Assembly (NCBI GenBank): GCA_020859845.1 | Contig: JAJBVL010000048.1 | Coordinates: forward strand, 56,948 to 107,827 | Source of the DNA: Bacteroidales bacterium | GTDB taxonomy: Bacteria > Bacteroidota > Bacteroidia > Bacteroidales > Muribaculaceae | Reading direction: 5' to 3' | DNA length: 50,880 bases | Translations under genes and position numbers: made by a program | The notes under the pieces: model-generated | What the model was told of the DNA's origin: nothing | Database searches by the model: none | What the model saw: the letters and a program-made list of their open reading frames with translations, nothing else | Shown here: piece after piece, positions 1 through 10,969 of the stretch | Layout of the letters: each line of letters opens with the position of its first letter | Position numbering within the stretch: position 1 is the first letter of the stretch

Positions 1-6
1 CCTCCA

Positions 7-80
7 GCCCTTCTGGGCTCTCTGTGGGCTTTCCCAAAAGGCCAGAAGGGCGCTTCCGTGCCCGGCAATTATTTGCCGGG
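7..80. repeat. REP-like inverted repeats upstream of a RAYT gene
   Basis: gcccttctgg (7-16) pairs with ccagaagggc (42-51), 10 bp perfect; cccggcaa-ttat-ttgccggg at 61-80 is an 8-bp perfect hairpin. Confidence 0.6.
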
Positions 81-139
81 TCCCCTCCTTCCCATAATTA
101 ATGATTAATCCCCTTCTCTTTAGCTAAAAAAATATATAT

Positions 140-1099
140 ATGACCCGCGACGAAGCCATAGCCCGCGGCTATATCCCCTCCCCCACCATCCACAACGGCC
201 ACCGCCGCGCCCTCTGGCATGACTATAACGCCCCCGGCCTCTACATGCTGACGTTGGTGTCGGCCCAACGCCTGCCATTATTCGGAAAACTCATAATAAC
301 CGAGAATCCCTACATCAGCCTTTCGGCTTTAGGAAATGCCATCCTCCAAGAGGAGATTTTTAAGAGCATGGCTTTCTTTCCCATGGTCGACGTGTGGCGT
401 ACATGCATCATGCCCGATCATATTCATATGAAAATCCGAGTCAAAAATACTTTCCCACCTAAGAAGCATCTTGGCCACTTCATCCGGGGGTTGAAGATAG
501 GCAGCGGCAAGGCCTATCAACGCCTCTCAGGCCTTCCCTACACTACCATATTCGAAGAAGGATACAATGACCGGCTGCTTCTCAACGAAGGCCAACTGGA
601 AAGATGGCATAATTATCTTCTGGACAATCCACGCCGCCTTGCCCTCAAACGTCAACATCCAGATCTTTTCACTGTTATGCACAATCAGGAGGTGGCCGGC
701 ATTAAATGCATGATGGTGGGCAACCGCTTTCTTCTTGATATCCCCGACAAAGAGGCGATCATCGTCCATCGAAGCGACATGAGCGACGGTACCTACGAGA
801 AAAACTATCAGAAATGGCTCGCCTGCGCCGAGCGCGGCGGCGTTCTGGTAAGCGGCGCTATTGCTCCTGGAGAAAAGGCCGTCATTCGCGAGGCCATGAA
901 CCAGGGCTATCGTATCATCTTGCTGCGGCAAAATGGCTTTGGGAGCCATTACAAGCCTAGCGGCGAACGATTTAATGCCTGCTTGGCAGGCCACTTTCTG
1001 GAGATAAGTCCCTGGGATTGGGACTTCGGAAGAGATAAAGCCGAGAGGGAGCGCTGTCTGTTCAACAACTCTCTGGCGTTAAGGCTTGCTAATGAATAG
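140..1099 (+). mobile_element. REP-associated tyrosine transposase (Y1/IS200-like) with a C-terminal extension
   Basis: HUH-type motif in MPDHIHMKIRV, N-terminal RRALWHDYNAPGLYMLTLVS typical of RAYTs; C-terminal ~130 aa GGVLVSGAIAPGEKAVIREAMNQGYRIILLRQNGF looks like a Rossmann/DprA-like fold. Confidence 0.75.
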
Positions 1100-1126
1100 C
1101 CTTTACTAAAAAGAAGAAGGCGAGGA

Positions 1127-1651
1127 TTAAAGGAGGGTCAGGGCACGTAGCTGCTCGATGACGTCGGAGCGTGTCATGCGGCGCTGGGCCTTAAGGACGC
1201 GAGCAAAGTCGTGGGCTATGGACTGCACTCCATGATGAGAGAAGATACGGTTGAGGTGAGAGTAGTTTTTGTTGAACAGACGCTCTATCTCATCGGCCTC
1301 CAACGAACATTCGTTGTGGCCTTCTTCTACCAAGATATCATGAATAGCCTTGCGAACCTCGGGGGTGACAGCCACGCCGTTTCTGACAAGTGCTCTACAT
1401 AGTACATTGCTAATAAGCATTGCCGACGTAATGTTGAAATTGCTTATCATCTGATGCCACGACGACTTGGCCGACAGGCTTGGATTGCCCGAGAAATAAA
1501 AACGGTCATGCATCTCCATAATGTCAGCGGCATCGCCATCAAGCGACACTGCCGACAACATCTCTTCGCCGTCAAACACTACAATACCTATGGCCATACC
1601 AGTGGCTCCATAACACTTGTCGTCTTCGTCTTTATATCTTAAGATGTCCAT
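1127..1651 (-). CDS. hypothetical protein
   Basis: 174-aa ORF without a recognised motif; its orientation matches the following genes. Confidence 0.6.
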   Translation of the reverse strand: MDILRYKDEDDKCYGATGMAIGIVVFDGEEMLSAVSLDGDAADIMEMHDRFYFSGNPSLSAKSSWHQMISNFNITSAMLISNVLCRALVRNGVAVTPEVRKAIHDILVEEGHNECSLEADEIERLFNKNYSHLNRIFSHHGVQSIAHDFARVLKAQRRMTRSDVIEQLRALTLL

Positions 1652-1712
1652 TTCTTGAGCAATTACTTAATGAATAGTCTATAATATAAAACTCCAGGAG
1701 AGGGGTCAAAGT

Positions 1713-4181
1713 TTAGTTGACAACCATAATTTTAGCTACGGCAGCTGTAGTGGAGCCAGAAGAGTTTTCACTGACGAATACAAAGTAGACGCCAGTCTTC
1801 ACTCTTACACCAGCAAAATTGCAGGCATCCCACTGTGCCATACCACCTTCCGAACGAGTCTGATACACCACGCGACCCGATGCATCGGCAATCTTGATAA
1901 GCGAATTGTCCATCAATCCTTTGATAGTCACTAGGCCAGTGTATTCGGGTCGTACAGGATTGGGATAAACAAGGATATCATCGTAGGTGGGCATAGCAGG
2001 CGATGTGTCGGTGCCATACACCACGATGCCCTGCGAAGTGGCCATCCACACGGCATTGCCCAATGGATCGGCATACACGTCGTTGACCATATTGTCGGGG
2101 AGGCTTGAATTGTCGGTATTATAAGTGGCCAGTATTTCATCGCCATCGGCACTGGCAAGATATACTCCCGAGCTCTCCGTGGCAATCCATTTTCGATTGG
2201 CATTGTCAACAGATATACCGTAAACCATATCGTCGCCAGCAAGATAGTCAGCAAGATTACTGCCATCATTGCGCGGCACTTTGATACGACGCACTGTGAA
2301 GTCGCTGTTGGTAGCCTCTTCAGGGCGTGTAAACTCAATAATACCTGTCGATGAGCCCATCCACACACGTCCAGAAGCATCTTCTACCAAAGCCGAAAAT
2401 CGGTCGGGAGAAAAACTCTTATTGTCTTGATCGGTAAAGGAGGTCCATACGCGGGTCACATCGTCGCGTGTATCAAGAGGTGTTCCACCGGTATTTATCA
2501 CTCCCAAATAACTCCACGAAGAAGTGATGAACACCATATTGCTCTTTTCACATAGCAATATCTGACCCTCGTTGCCCGGTCTATATCCTTTTACTTCTAT
2601 CACTTTCCAATCATCTACCTCCACATCCTCAGGATTCAGACGTCGCTTGCTGGCAGGAAGCACCATAAGGCTTTCGGCATCAGAGGCTCCATGGCCTAAG
2701 AGCCAAAGATTGCCCTCGCTGTCAATCTTCACATCAAAGGCTCGCCATCCATAAGGAACTGCCAAAGGAGAATTGGCATCGGTGTATCTCCCAACAAATT
2801 GGCCATTTGTCACCTTGTAAAGGCCATCATTGCTGGTGCAAATAAAGTAAGTGTCAGGGTCATCAGGGTCTTCGGCCAATTGGGAAGTACCAATTGCCAC
2901 ATACCCATAATTTCTCTGAGCTCTTATGACAGGCGATGCTTGCGCTTCAACATACTCCACTGCCATATCCTCTATATTGCCATGGCTGTCTATGCGTGAG
3001 GTAGCCTGTACGGAGGTAAGGCCCGTGGCGCTCTGAGCCATACGATAGTTGGTCAATCCAAGACTTGTGAAGTAGATACGCTCACCATCGGCTGAGGGAG
3101 TAATATAAGCCACTTCTCTCACAGTAAAACCTTCGGGAAGATATCGTCCTACGTAGGAGGTCCAGGCGGTAGGAGACGTAATCCCCCCTTCTACCTTATA
3201 GGATGTGACGCCCTTGCTCGACATTCCCCATACTTCCTTACCATCATGTGTGCCAATGATATTGCCCGACAGATCGGAAGGCAGAGATGTCAAAAATACA
3301 AATTCTCGATTGTCATTGATAGTGTATACATCATCGCCCGCCACTACTAATATAGTACCATCGCTTAGTGTAATGATAGGCTGTGAGTCTGTCTCGTAGA
3401 CACCATCACTATCGATATGGCGGCTCTGCCACAGCTCATTACCATTAAAGTTGATATACAGGACACTATATATATAATATTTTATCTCGCTACGAATAAG
3501 AAGAGTGCGGTCATTGATAGCCATCAATTCGCTGGAGTTGCTCCACCCAGTAAGGTAAGTAAGATTCTCCACGCGATTGAAACGCTCGCCGACATTAAAG
3601 TAGTAGAGACCATCGTTGACATTCACCACTACCCTATTTCCCAACACCGCTACGCCAGCCACTGGCTGATTGTAGATGCCTGAGTAGACCGTCTCATGAG
3701 TCTCTATGTTCATCTCCACAAGCCCAAAGTCGGCTGCTATATACATCTTGTTGTCGACGAAAGCCACATCGTTGATTTTACGCGAACCTGTGATACCTTG
3801 TGCCAGCGCTATATCTGGCACATTGACCACGGTGTCATCATCATAGATAAAATCAAGATTGCCAGAGGTGTAACATACGAGAAGAAACTTCTCATCAGAG
3901 TTATAAAAGATGTTGCACACCTCCACATCGCTCAACTGATTTTGAGTAGTATAGGTGATATTTTCATTAGTCTCGGTGTCGTATCCAAAGAGCGATGCCC
4001 CACTCAAGAAGTAGACTATCTTAGGGGTGACTACTATCTTTGTAGCAGGCGAAGAGAAAGAGCCATATACTTTCCAAGCTCCCGAAAGCACCTCATGCTG
4101 TGAATAGGCCATAGGAGCGCCCATCAACCAAGCAGAAAGCAGACAGAAGAATATAGATAATGATAGGATATTACGTTTCAT
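1713..4181 (-). CDS. porZ: beta-propeller protein with T9SS C-terminal sorting domain, PorZ-like
   Basis: signal peptide, propeller repeats (GRVWMGSSTGIIEFT, RKWIATESSGVYLA), C-terminal VYPNPVRPEYTG...GVYFVFVSEN...AKIMVVN. Confidence 0.75.
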   Translation of the reverse strand: MKRNILSLSIFFCLLSAWLMGAPMAYSQHEVLSGAWKVYGSFSSPATKIVVTPKIVYFLSGASLFGYDTETNENITYTTQNQLSDVEVCNIFYNSDEKFLLVCYTSGNLDFIYDDDTVVNVPDIALAQGITGSRKINDVAFVDNKMYIAADFGLVEMNIETHETVYSGIYNQPVAGVAVLGNRVVVNVNDGLYYFNVGERFNRVENLTYLTGWSNSSELMAINDRTLLIRSEIKYYIYSVLYINFNGNELWQSRHIDSDGVYETDSQPIITLSDGTILVVAGDDVYTINDNREFVFLTSLPSDLSGNIIGTHDGKEVWGMSSKGVTSYKVEGGITSPTAWTSYVGRYLPEGFTVREVAYITPSADGERIYFTSLGLTNYRMAQSATGLTSVQATSRIDSHGNIEDMAVEYVEAQASPVIRAQRNYGYVAIGTSQLAEDPDDPDTYFICTSNDGLYKVTNGQFVGRYTDANSPLAVPYGWRAFDVKIDSEGNLWLLGHGASDAESLMVLPASKRRLNPEDVEVDDWKVIEVKGYRPGNEGQILLCEKSNMVFITSSWSYLGVINTGGTPLDTRDDVTRVWTSFTDQDNKSFSPDRFSALVEDASGRVWMGSSTGIIEFTRPEEATNSDFTVRRIKVPRNDGSNLADYLAGDDMVYGISVDNANRKWIATESSGVYLASADGDEILATYNTDNSSLPDNMVNDVYADPLGNAVWMATSQGIVVYGTDTSPAMPTYDDILVYPNPVRPEYTGLVTIKGLMDNSLIKIADASGRVVYQTRSEGGMAQWDACNFAGVRVKTGVYFVFVSENSSGSTTAAVAKIMVVN

Positions 4182-4213
4182 GTAAAGATAACGCTAACCA
4201 TCATATATTTATT

Positions 4214-4798
4214 TTATTGCTTCCTTTGGAGATAGGCTATAAGAGCTGCCATGGCTTTACCTCGATGACTGATGGCATTCTTTTGCTCAGCGCTCATCTC
4301 GGCAAAGGAAAAAGAGCTGTTGTAGGGACGGAATATAGGATCGTAACCAAAACCGCCACGGCCTGTCTTTTCCTCCAGTATGTCACCTTCTATGGTGCCT
4401 TCAAATGTGTGAAGCGTGTCGCCCTCTATAAGGGCTATGACAGTGGTAAAGCGAGCGCTGCGGTCTTTCTCCTCGTGCATTTTCCACAAGAGCTTGTACA
4501 TATTGGCCTCAGCATCACATTCTGGTCCAGCATAACGAGCAGAGTATACTCCAGGCTCTCCTCCAAGCGCCTCTACTATCAATCCTGTATCATCGGCGAA
4601 GCAGTCGTAGCCATATCTATCTTTTATAAACCGTGCTTTTTGTATGGCTTTTTCCTGAAGTGTACGGCCAGTCTCTGGTATATCTTCATGACAACCAATA
4701 TCATCGAGGGAGAGGATATTATAATCCTCTCCTACGATGGAGCGCACTTCTTGCAATTTATGCTTATTATTGGTTGCAAAAACAAGATCTTTTGCCAT
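4214..4798 (-). CDS. rdgB: non-canonical purine NTP pyrophosphatase (RdgB/HAM1)
   Basis: LVFATNNKHKLQEV, FADDTGLIVEALGGEPGVYSARYAG, GFGYDPIF. Confidence 0.93.
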   Translation of the reverse strand: MAKDLVFATNNKHKLQEVRSIVGEDYNILSLDDIGCHEDIPETGRTLQEKAIQKARFIKDRYGYDCFADDTGLIVEALGGEPGVYSARYAGPECDAEANMYKLLWKMHEEKDRSARFTTVIALIEGDTLHTFEGTIEGDILEEKTGRGGFGYDPIFRPYNSSFSFAEMSAEQKNAISHRGKAMAALIAYLQRKQ

Positions 4799-4803
4799 AA
4801 GCC

Positions 4804-7575
4804 TTATCCCACTACTACATTAACAATCTTACGAGGCACCACGATAATCTTCCTTATCGTCTTGCCCTCGAGCCACTTTGCAGCAGCCTCATTGCTCAGC
4901 GCCAGTTGTTCGATGGATTTGCTATCCATATCAGCAGGCACCTCGATAGTAAACCTCGGCTTGCCATTGAAGGATACTGCCATTGTCACACTATCCTCCT
5001 TAAGCCACTTCTCATCATGGACAGGCCATTGAGCATCGCAGACTGTAGTGTCGTGACCCAACACATGCCACAACTCTTCAGCTATATGAGGGGCAAATGG
5101 AGCCAACAACACTACCAACTTGCTCAGAACCTCGCGATTGTGACACTTGGCCTGAGTGAGTTCGTTGACACATATCATAAAAGCGCTCACCGAGGTATTG
5201 AAGGAGAAATGCTCTATGTCGTAGGTCACCTTCTTGATGAGCTTATGGATAGCTTTCTGTTCTTGAGGAGTAGGCTCTCCATCAGTGAGAAGCAGTTGGT
5301 CGCCCTTATAGAAGAGATTCCATAGCTTCTTCAAGAAGCGGTTTACTCCATCAATACCGTTAGTATCCCAAGGCTTGCTCTGTTCGAGCGGGCCTAAGAA
5401 CATCTCGTAAAGACGCAGGGTGTCGGCTCCATAACGCTCCACTATATCATCGGGATTAACCACGTTGAACGTCGACTTTGACATCTTCTCAACAGCATAT
5501 CCACATATATACTTGCCATCCTCAAGGATAAATTCTGCATCTTTAAACTCAGGACGCCACTGACGGAATGCATCCAGATCCAGCACGTCGTTGCTTACGA
5601 TGTTGACATCCACATGTATAGGAGTGACATCATACTGTCCCTTTAGATTGTAGCTCACAAAGGTATTGGTGTCCTTGATACGATACACGAAGTTGCTTCG
5701 ACCTTGGATCATACCTTGATTGATTAGCTTTTTGAATGGCTCTTCCTCACATACCTTGCCCAGGTCATAGAGAAACTTATTCCAGAAGCGGCTATAAATC
5801 AAGTGACCAGTGGCATGCTCCGTACCTCCTATATATAGGTCTACATTACGCCAATATTTGTCGGCTGCCTCCGACACCAAGGCTTCATCATTGTGAGGAT
5901 CCATATAGCGCAGATAATAGGCCGACGATCCGGCAAAGCCTGGCATTGTGCATAGTTCGATAGGATAGCCATCGGCGGTCTTCCAGTCTTTAGCGCGTCC
6001 CAATGGAGGTTCGCCTGTAGCCGTAGGAAGAAATTTATCCACTTCTGGGAGAAGGAGAGGCAACTCTTTTTCATCCATCATATAAGGAATACCATCCTTA
6101 TAGTAGACTGGGAAAGGCTCTCCCCAATAGCGTTGACGACTAAAGATGGCATCGCGCAGACGATAGTTGACCTTCACCTTGCCGATACCCTTTTCAGATA
6201 TATACTTCTTGGTGGCTGCTATTGCCTCCTTCACTTCAAGACCATTGAGCGAGAAGTCGCCATTGGAGGAGTTGATCATCTTGCCTTCCTTGGCATCAAA
6301 ACTCTCTTGGCTTACATCTGCCCCTTCTATAAGAGGAATAATAGGAAGGTCGAAATGACGAGCAAAAGCGTAGTCGCGGCTATCATGGGCTGGCACAGCC
6401 ATAATAGCTCCTGTGCCATAACCAGCCAATACATAATCGCTCACCCATACAGGAATCTTATTGCCAGTAAGAGGATTGATAGCGTAGGCTCCAGTAAATA
6501 CACCGCTCACCTTCTTCTCTATCATGCGTTCGCGTTCGGTCTTATGCTTAATGCTTTCTATATAGGCATCCACAGCAGCGCGCTGCTCAGGAGTAGTAAT
6601 CATGTCGACATACTCACTCTCAGGAGCCAACACCATAAAAGTGACACCAAACACAGTGTCGGCACGCGTGGTGAAGATTACCATGTCAACATCGCTATCA
6701 GCTATCTTAAAGTGCATCTCAGCTCCTTCGCTACGCCCAATCCAATTGCGCTGCGTCTCCTTGAGCGAATCTGTCCAGTCGATAGTCTCAAGGCCTTCGA
6801 GTAGACGACCAGCATAAGCCGACACACGCAGACACCATTGATACATCATCTTTTGCTCAACTGGGTATCCACCGCGTATGGATACACCTTCGCTCACCTC
6901 ATCATTGGCCAAGACAGTGCCCAGTTGAGGACACCAATTGACCATCGTATTGCCCAGATAAGCAATACGATAATTCATCAAAGTGTCGCTCTTGGCTTTT
7001 TCATCCATTGCCTTCCACTCCTCGGCTGTAAACGTGAGGTCGGCTGTAGCCGAAGCGTGAAGGTCGGTTGTCCCTTGCTTTTCAAAGTGCTCTATGAGTT
7101 GAGCTATAGGCATGGCTTTATTGAGAGCCGTGTCGTAGTAATGGCCAAACATTTGCTGAAAAGCCCATTGAGTCCATTTATAATAAGCAGGATCACACGT
7201 GCGTATCTCACGGCTCCAGTCGTAACAGAAACCTATCTTGTCAAGCTGGCTACGATAGCGATTGATGTTGTTGACAGTGGTCACTTCAGGATGTTGACCT
7301 GTCTGGATAGCATATTGCTCAGCAGGCAGTCCATAGGCGTCATACCCCATTGGATGAAGCACATTGTAGCCCTGCAAGCGCTTGTAGCGTGAGTAGATAT
7401 CCGAAGCAATATACCCCAGAGGATGCCCCACATGAAGACCAGCCCCCGAAGGGTAAGGAAACATGTCGAGCACATAATATTTAGGCTTATTATTGTCTAT
7501 CTCCGTGCGGTAAGTGTTGTTGTCTTTCCAATATTGTTGCCAGCGGCTTTCAATATCTTTATGATTGTATTCCAT
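4804..7575 (-). CDS. leuS: leucyl-tRNA synthetase
   Basis: [17 protein letters not shown] (HIGH-like), EKMSKS, editing domain; 923 aa. Confidence 0.97.
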   Translation of the reverse strand: MEYNHKDIESRWQQYWKDNNTYRTEIDNNKPKYYVLDMFPYPSGAGLHVGHPLGYIASDIYSRYKRLQGYNVLHPMGYDAYGLPAEQYAIQTGQHPEVTTVNNINRYRSQLDKIGFCYDWSREIRTCDPAYYKWTQWAFQQMFGHYYDTALNKAMPIAQLIEHFEKQGTTDLHASATADLTFTAEEWKAMDEKAKSDTLMNYRIAYLGNTMVNWCPQLGTVLANDEVSEGVSIRGGYPVEQKMMYQWCLRVSAYAGRLLEGLETIDWTDSLKETQRNWIGRSEGAEMHFKIADSDVDMVIFTTRADTVFGVTFMVLAPESEYVDMITTPEQRAAVDAYIESIKHKTERERMIEKKVSGVFTGAYAINPLTGNKIPVWVSDYVLAGYGTGAIMAVPAHDSRDYAFARHFDLPIIPLIEGADVSQESFDAKEGKMINSSNGDFSLNGLEVKEAIAATKKYISEKGIGKVKVNYRLRDAIFSRQRYWGEPFPVYYKDGIPYMMDEKELPLLLPEVDKFLPTATGEPPLGRAKDWKTADGYPIELCTMPGFAGSSAYYLRYMDPHNDEALVSEAADKYWRNVDLYIGGTEHATGHLIYSRFWNKFLYDLGKVCEEEPFKKLINQGMIQGRSNFVYRIKDTNTFVSYNLKGQYDVTPIHVDVNIVSNDVLDLDAFRQWRPEFKDAEFILEDGKYICGYAVEKMSKSTFNVVNPDDIVERYGADTLRLYEMFLGPLEQSKPWDTNGIDGVNRFLKKLWNLFYKGDQLLLTDGEPTPQEQKAIHKLIKKVTYDIEHFSFNTSVSAFMICVNELTQAKCHNREVLSKLVVLLAPFAPHIAEELWHVLGHDTTVCDAQWPVHDEKWLKEDSVTMAVSFNGKPRFTIEVPADMDSKSIEQLALSNEAAAKWLEGKTIRKIIVVPRKIVNVVVG

Positions 7576-7631
7576 TGCTTTAAATCTATCTTTCTAAATT
7601 CTATATCTCTATATTTCTATATTTCTGTCTT
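7576..7631. repeat. low-complexity degenerate repeat (TCTATAT/TTTC units) in leuS leader
   Basis: aaatctatctttctaaattctatatctctatatttctatatttctgtcttct fills the nadA-leuS gap. Confidence 0.6.
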
Positions 7632-8570
7632 CTATTTACTCATTTCTAGCATACGCTCGATAGGCCTACGAGCACGCTCCATGATAGCTTCGTCGACCAA
7701 CACCTCAGGCTGCTCATCCTTTAGACATTGATAGAGTTTATGCATGGTGTTGAGTTTCATATACGCACAGTCGTTGCAAGCGCATGTGCTGTCATTAGGA
7801 GGAGCAGGGATGAAAAGTTTGTCGGGACACTTCTTGCGCATCTCATGCAGGATGCCGCTTTCGGTTGCCACAATAAACTCTCGGCAAGGACTCTCCTCAG
7901 CATGCTTGAGAAGCACGGCTGTGCTGCCTATCTTGTCGGCTATCATTTGAAGTGGCTTGGTACATTCAGGGTGGACTAATATCTGAGCTTCAGGATGGTC
8001 ATTTTTTATATCCAATATTTTCTCAAGCGAGAAACGCTCATGGACATGACAAGCCCCTGGCCACAATATCATATTACGTCCCGTCACGCTATTGATGTAG
8101 TTGCCCAAATTTTGGTCAGGACCAAATATTATTTTTTCATCTTTGGGGAGTTGCTCCACAATCTTGCGAGCATTTCCTGAAGTGACCACTATGTCGGTCA
8201 GCGCTTTCACCGCCGCTGAAGTGTTGACATAGCTTATCACAGTGTAGCCAGGATGAGCCTTCACAAAGGTCTCAAAGTCGGAGGCAGGGCAGCTATCGGC
8301 CAACGAACAACCAGCATTAAGATCCGGCACCAGCACTTTTTTGTCAGGGCAGAGTATCTTAGCCGTCTCCCCCATGAAGTGTACACCACACATTACTATA
8401 ATAGGAGCATCAATCTTAGCAGCTATTTGAGCCAAAGCCAAAGAATCGCCTATGTAATCGGCTATATCTTGGATGTCGCCTGTCTGATAATAATGGGCCA
8501 TGATGACCGCATTCTTCTCCTTCTTCAGTCGTAGGATTTCGTCGCGTAGCTGGCTGTTATCAACCGTCAT
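7632..8570 (-). CDS. nadA: quinolinate synthase NadA
   Basis: KNAVIMAHYYQTGDIQDIADYIGDSLALAQ, MCGVHFMGETAKIL, CDKLFIPAPPND region and conserved cysteines. Confidence 0.95.
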   Translation of the reverse strand: MTVDNSQLRDEILRLKKEKNAVIMAHYYQTGDIQDIADYIGDSLALAQIAAKIDAPIIVMCGVHFMGETAKILCPDKKVLVPDLNAGCSLADSCPASDFETFVKAHPGYTVISYVNTSAAVKALTDIVVTSGNARKIVEQLPKDEKIIFGPDQNLGNYINSVTGRNMILWPGACHVHERFSLEKILDIKNDHPEAQILVHPECTKPLQMIADKIGSTAVLLKHAEESPCREFIVATESGILHEMRKKCPDKLFIPAPPNDSTCACNDCAYMKLNTMHKLYQCLKDEQPEVLVDEAIMERARRPIERMLEMSK

Positions 8571-9009
8571 TATCTTTATTTTTTAAATTTAAAATTTTTT
8601 CTTTTTTCTTTCTTTCAATAAGAATAACAATGGATGTCAATAATAGCTATAACTTTTGATGCGTTGGTTTGCTATTTTGAGTTGTTGAGATGTGGTTTAC
8701 ACTCACTGATGAGTTATTGACACGCTCTATGACTGCTTAATAGCAAGTTAGCTAGATTATCAACACCATGTTTATAAGCTGCAAAGTTAATAATTTCTTA
8801 CGTCATAGAGAGTAAATAAACCTCTAAAAAAGGGTTGATAAGAGATAGATTTCTTTGGGAAGTTTTTTATTGTGGTATGGGAGTGGAGATTATTAGCCAA
8901 TGGTATGAGAAAAGCAAATGTAAGTTGCTAAAACCTTCTGACACGTTTTCAACATCTTTCAACACGTTTTCAACATTACTTTTTCTATCCTACGTTTCTC
9001 AACACAATA

Positions 9010-9519
9010 TTATTCTTGAGCCACCTTCTCAGCCAGAGTCAGTAGCAATCCCTTCTTTAGATAGCGGTGGTATATTTTAAAAGAAGGGTGGGGGAGCGGT
9101 ATATCTAATAGATATAGATATTCAGGATTGAGAGCTTTGAAAAGCGCTTCTTTTGCGGTCCAGGCTTCTAATAGATTAGAGTTGTAATCAACGAGTTGGG
9201 TAGGGGAGAGAAATCTGCTTTTTACCTTCTCCAATTGCTTTGTGCGATCAGTCTCAATGTCGATTCCTATAGGATGGAGGGGATTGAAGGCTATAGCCAC
9301 ATATCCTCCTCCATGGCTTACAGATATGTGGTGTTGACAACCTACTATTATGGGGGCTCCATCTTGGGCATGGGTATACGAAGCCTCAGGACCGCAGATG
9401 GCTTTTACCATAATCTCTATAGTAGCTTGCTCGCGTTGACGAGCTCTAAGGGAACTGTCGCAGTCGCTTACTAAAGGAGTAAGATAGATGATAGTTGACC
9501 CTATAGAGAGTGAAATCAT
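9010..9519 (-). CDS. 4'-phosphopantetheinyl transferase superfamily protein
   Basis: HHISVSHGGGYVAIAF, PIGIDIETDRTKQLEKVKSRFLSP, WTAKEALFKAL. Confidence 0.88.
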   Translation of the reverse strand: MISLSIGSTIIYLTPLVSDCDSSLRARQREQATIEIMVKAICGPEASYTHAQDGAPIIVGCQHHISVSHGGGYVAIAFNPLHPIGIDIETDRTKQLEKVKSRFLSPTQLVDYNSNLLEAWTAKEALFKALNPEYLYLLDIPLPHPSFKIYHRYLKKGLLLTLAEKVAQE

Positions 9520-10880
9520 GAATTATTTTGAGCAGGGTGAGAGGTTTCTTGGTCTTGAGACATCACTTTAACCCTTACCTTTGATATACGATGACCTTCG
9601 ATGTCGAGTATCAAAAACCGACATCTACCAAATACCAGTGGCTCTTTTTCTTTAGGAAAGTCGCCTTTTATGGTAAGGAGCATTCCTGCCAAAGTCTCGC
9701 TATCGGCGATGACGTCTTCATAGTCTTCCTCGTTGAGGTCGGTGATACGAAAGAAGTCGCCAAGCAGGGTTTTTCCATCAAATATGTAGGTGTTGTCGGG
9801 AAGGCGTTTATAAGTGGATTCTTCCTCGTCATATTCATCGTTGATGTCACCCACTATCTCTTCGAGAATGTCTTCGAGGGTCACTACTCCTTGTGTGCCA
9901 CCAAATTCGTCGACCACAATGGCCATATGTATACGCCGGCGCCGAAAATCCTCCATAAGGTCGTCGATCATACGTGATTCAGGCACGAAATAGCTCTCTC
10001 GGATGAGTTTATGCCAGTCGAGTCCAGGAAGGTCTTTTCCTATGTAAGGCAGAAGGTCGCGGGCATACAGTATGCCGTTGATATTGTCTTGGTTGCCGTC
10101 AATGACAGGCAATCGGGAAAACCCTTTCTCTATCACAGTGTTCATCACCTCCTCAAAACTGTCGTCCATGTCGACACACACCATATCTACGCGTGGAGTC
10201 ATCACTTCTGAGGCGGTAGTATCAGCAAATCGTAAGATTCCCTCCAGCATATTCTTTTCTTCGGGAACTTTAACATAGGTGATTTTTAAAGCTTCGGTGA
10301 GGTCGTCGGTAGTGAGGTCGTCGGTCTTTTTTGTTACTACCTTATTGATAATGGTGCTACCTCCTACCAACAGCGCTGAGATAGGACTAAATAGTTTCTC
10401 CAAGAAGATAATGCCTGGTGTGGCAAATTTCACCCATTTAAGATTGTTGGAGTTGGCCACGAGTTTAGGCAATATTTCACCGAAAAGGAGTATAAGGAAT
10501 GTCAATAATATCGTCTGGAGAATAAAACTCAGTAGCTCCGACATGCCCTGAAACACTGGTCCTAACCCATAATTACAGAGGATAACAATTGTGAAGTTGA
10601 CAAGATTATTAGCAATGAGAATTGTGGCCAATAAGCGCTCCGATGAGCGCATAAGGCCCATAGAACGTTGACCTTTTGGGGTTTCGTCAAGCTCTTCGCA
10701 TTGGTTTGGCGTGAGTGAAAAGAAAGCTATTTCGCTTCCTGACACGAATCCCGATACGAGGAGTGCCATCGCAGCACATGCTAATGCTATGATTTGGTCC
10801 AACCCAAACGTAGTTGGTAGAGATATGTTGGCCAGTATGTTACAAAGAGTTTCTGAGGCCGGTAAAGGATCTATATCCAA
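9516..10880 (-). CDS. gldE: CNNM/CBS-domain transporter, gliding motility-associated GldE-like
   Basis: CNNM transmembrane region, CBS pair (MTPRVDMVCVD), CorC_HlyC C-terminal domain; adjacent phosphopantetheinyl transferase. Confidence 0.8.
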   Translation of the reverse strand: MDIDPLPASETLCNILANISLPTTFGLDQIIALACAAMALLVSGFVSGSEIAFFSLTPNQCEELDETPKGQRSMGLMRSSERLLATILIANNLVNFTIVILCNYGLGPVFQGMSELLSFILQTILLTFLILLFGEILPKLVANSNNLKWVKFATPGIIFLEKLFSPISALLVGGSTIINKVVTKKTDDLTTDDLTEALKITYVKVPEEKNMLEGILRFADTTASEVMTPRVDMVCVDMDDSFEEVMNTVIEKGFSRLPVIDGNQDNINGILYARDLLPYIGKDLPGLDWHKLIRESYFVPESRMIDDLMEDFRRRRIHMAIVVDEFGGTQGVVTLEDILEEIVGDINDEYDEEESTYKRLPDNTYIFDGKTLLGDFFRITDLNEEDYEDVIADSETLAGMLLTIKGDFPKEKEPLVFGRCRFLILDIEGHRISKVRVKVMSQDQETSHPAQNNS

Positions 10881-10969
10881 GATGAGTGTTAGTTAGTGAG
10901 ACAAAGAGAGCTGCAAAGATACTAAATTTTTTCTATTTAATATAGAGGTTCTTTGTATTACTCACTATT

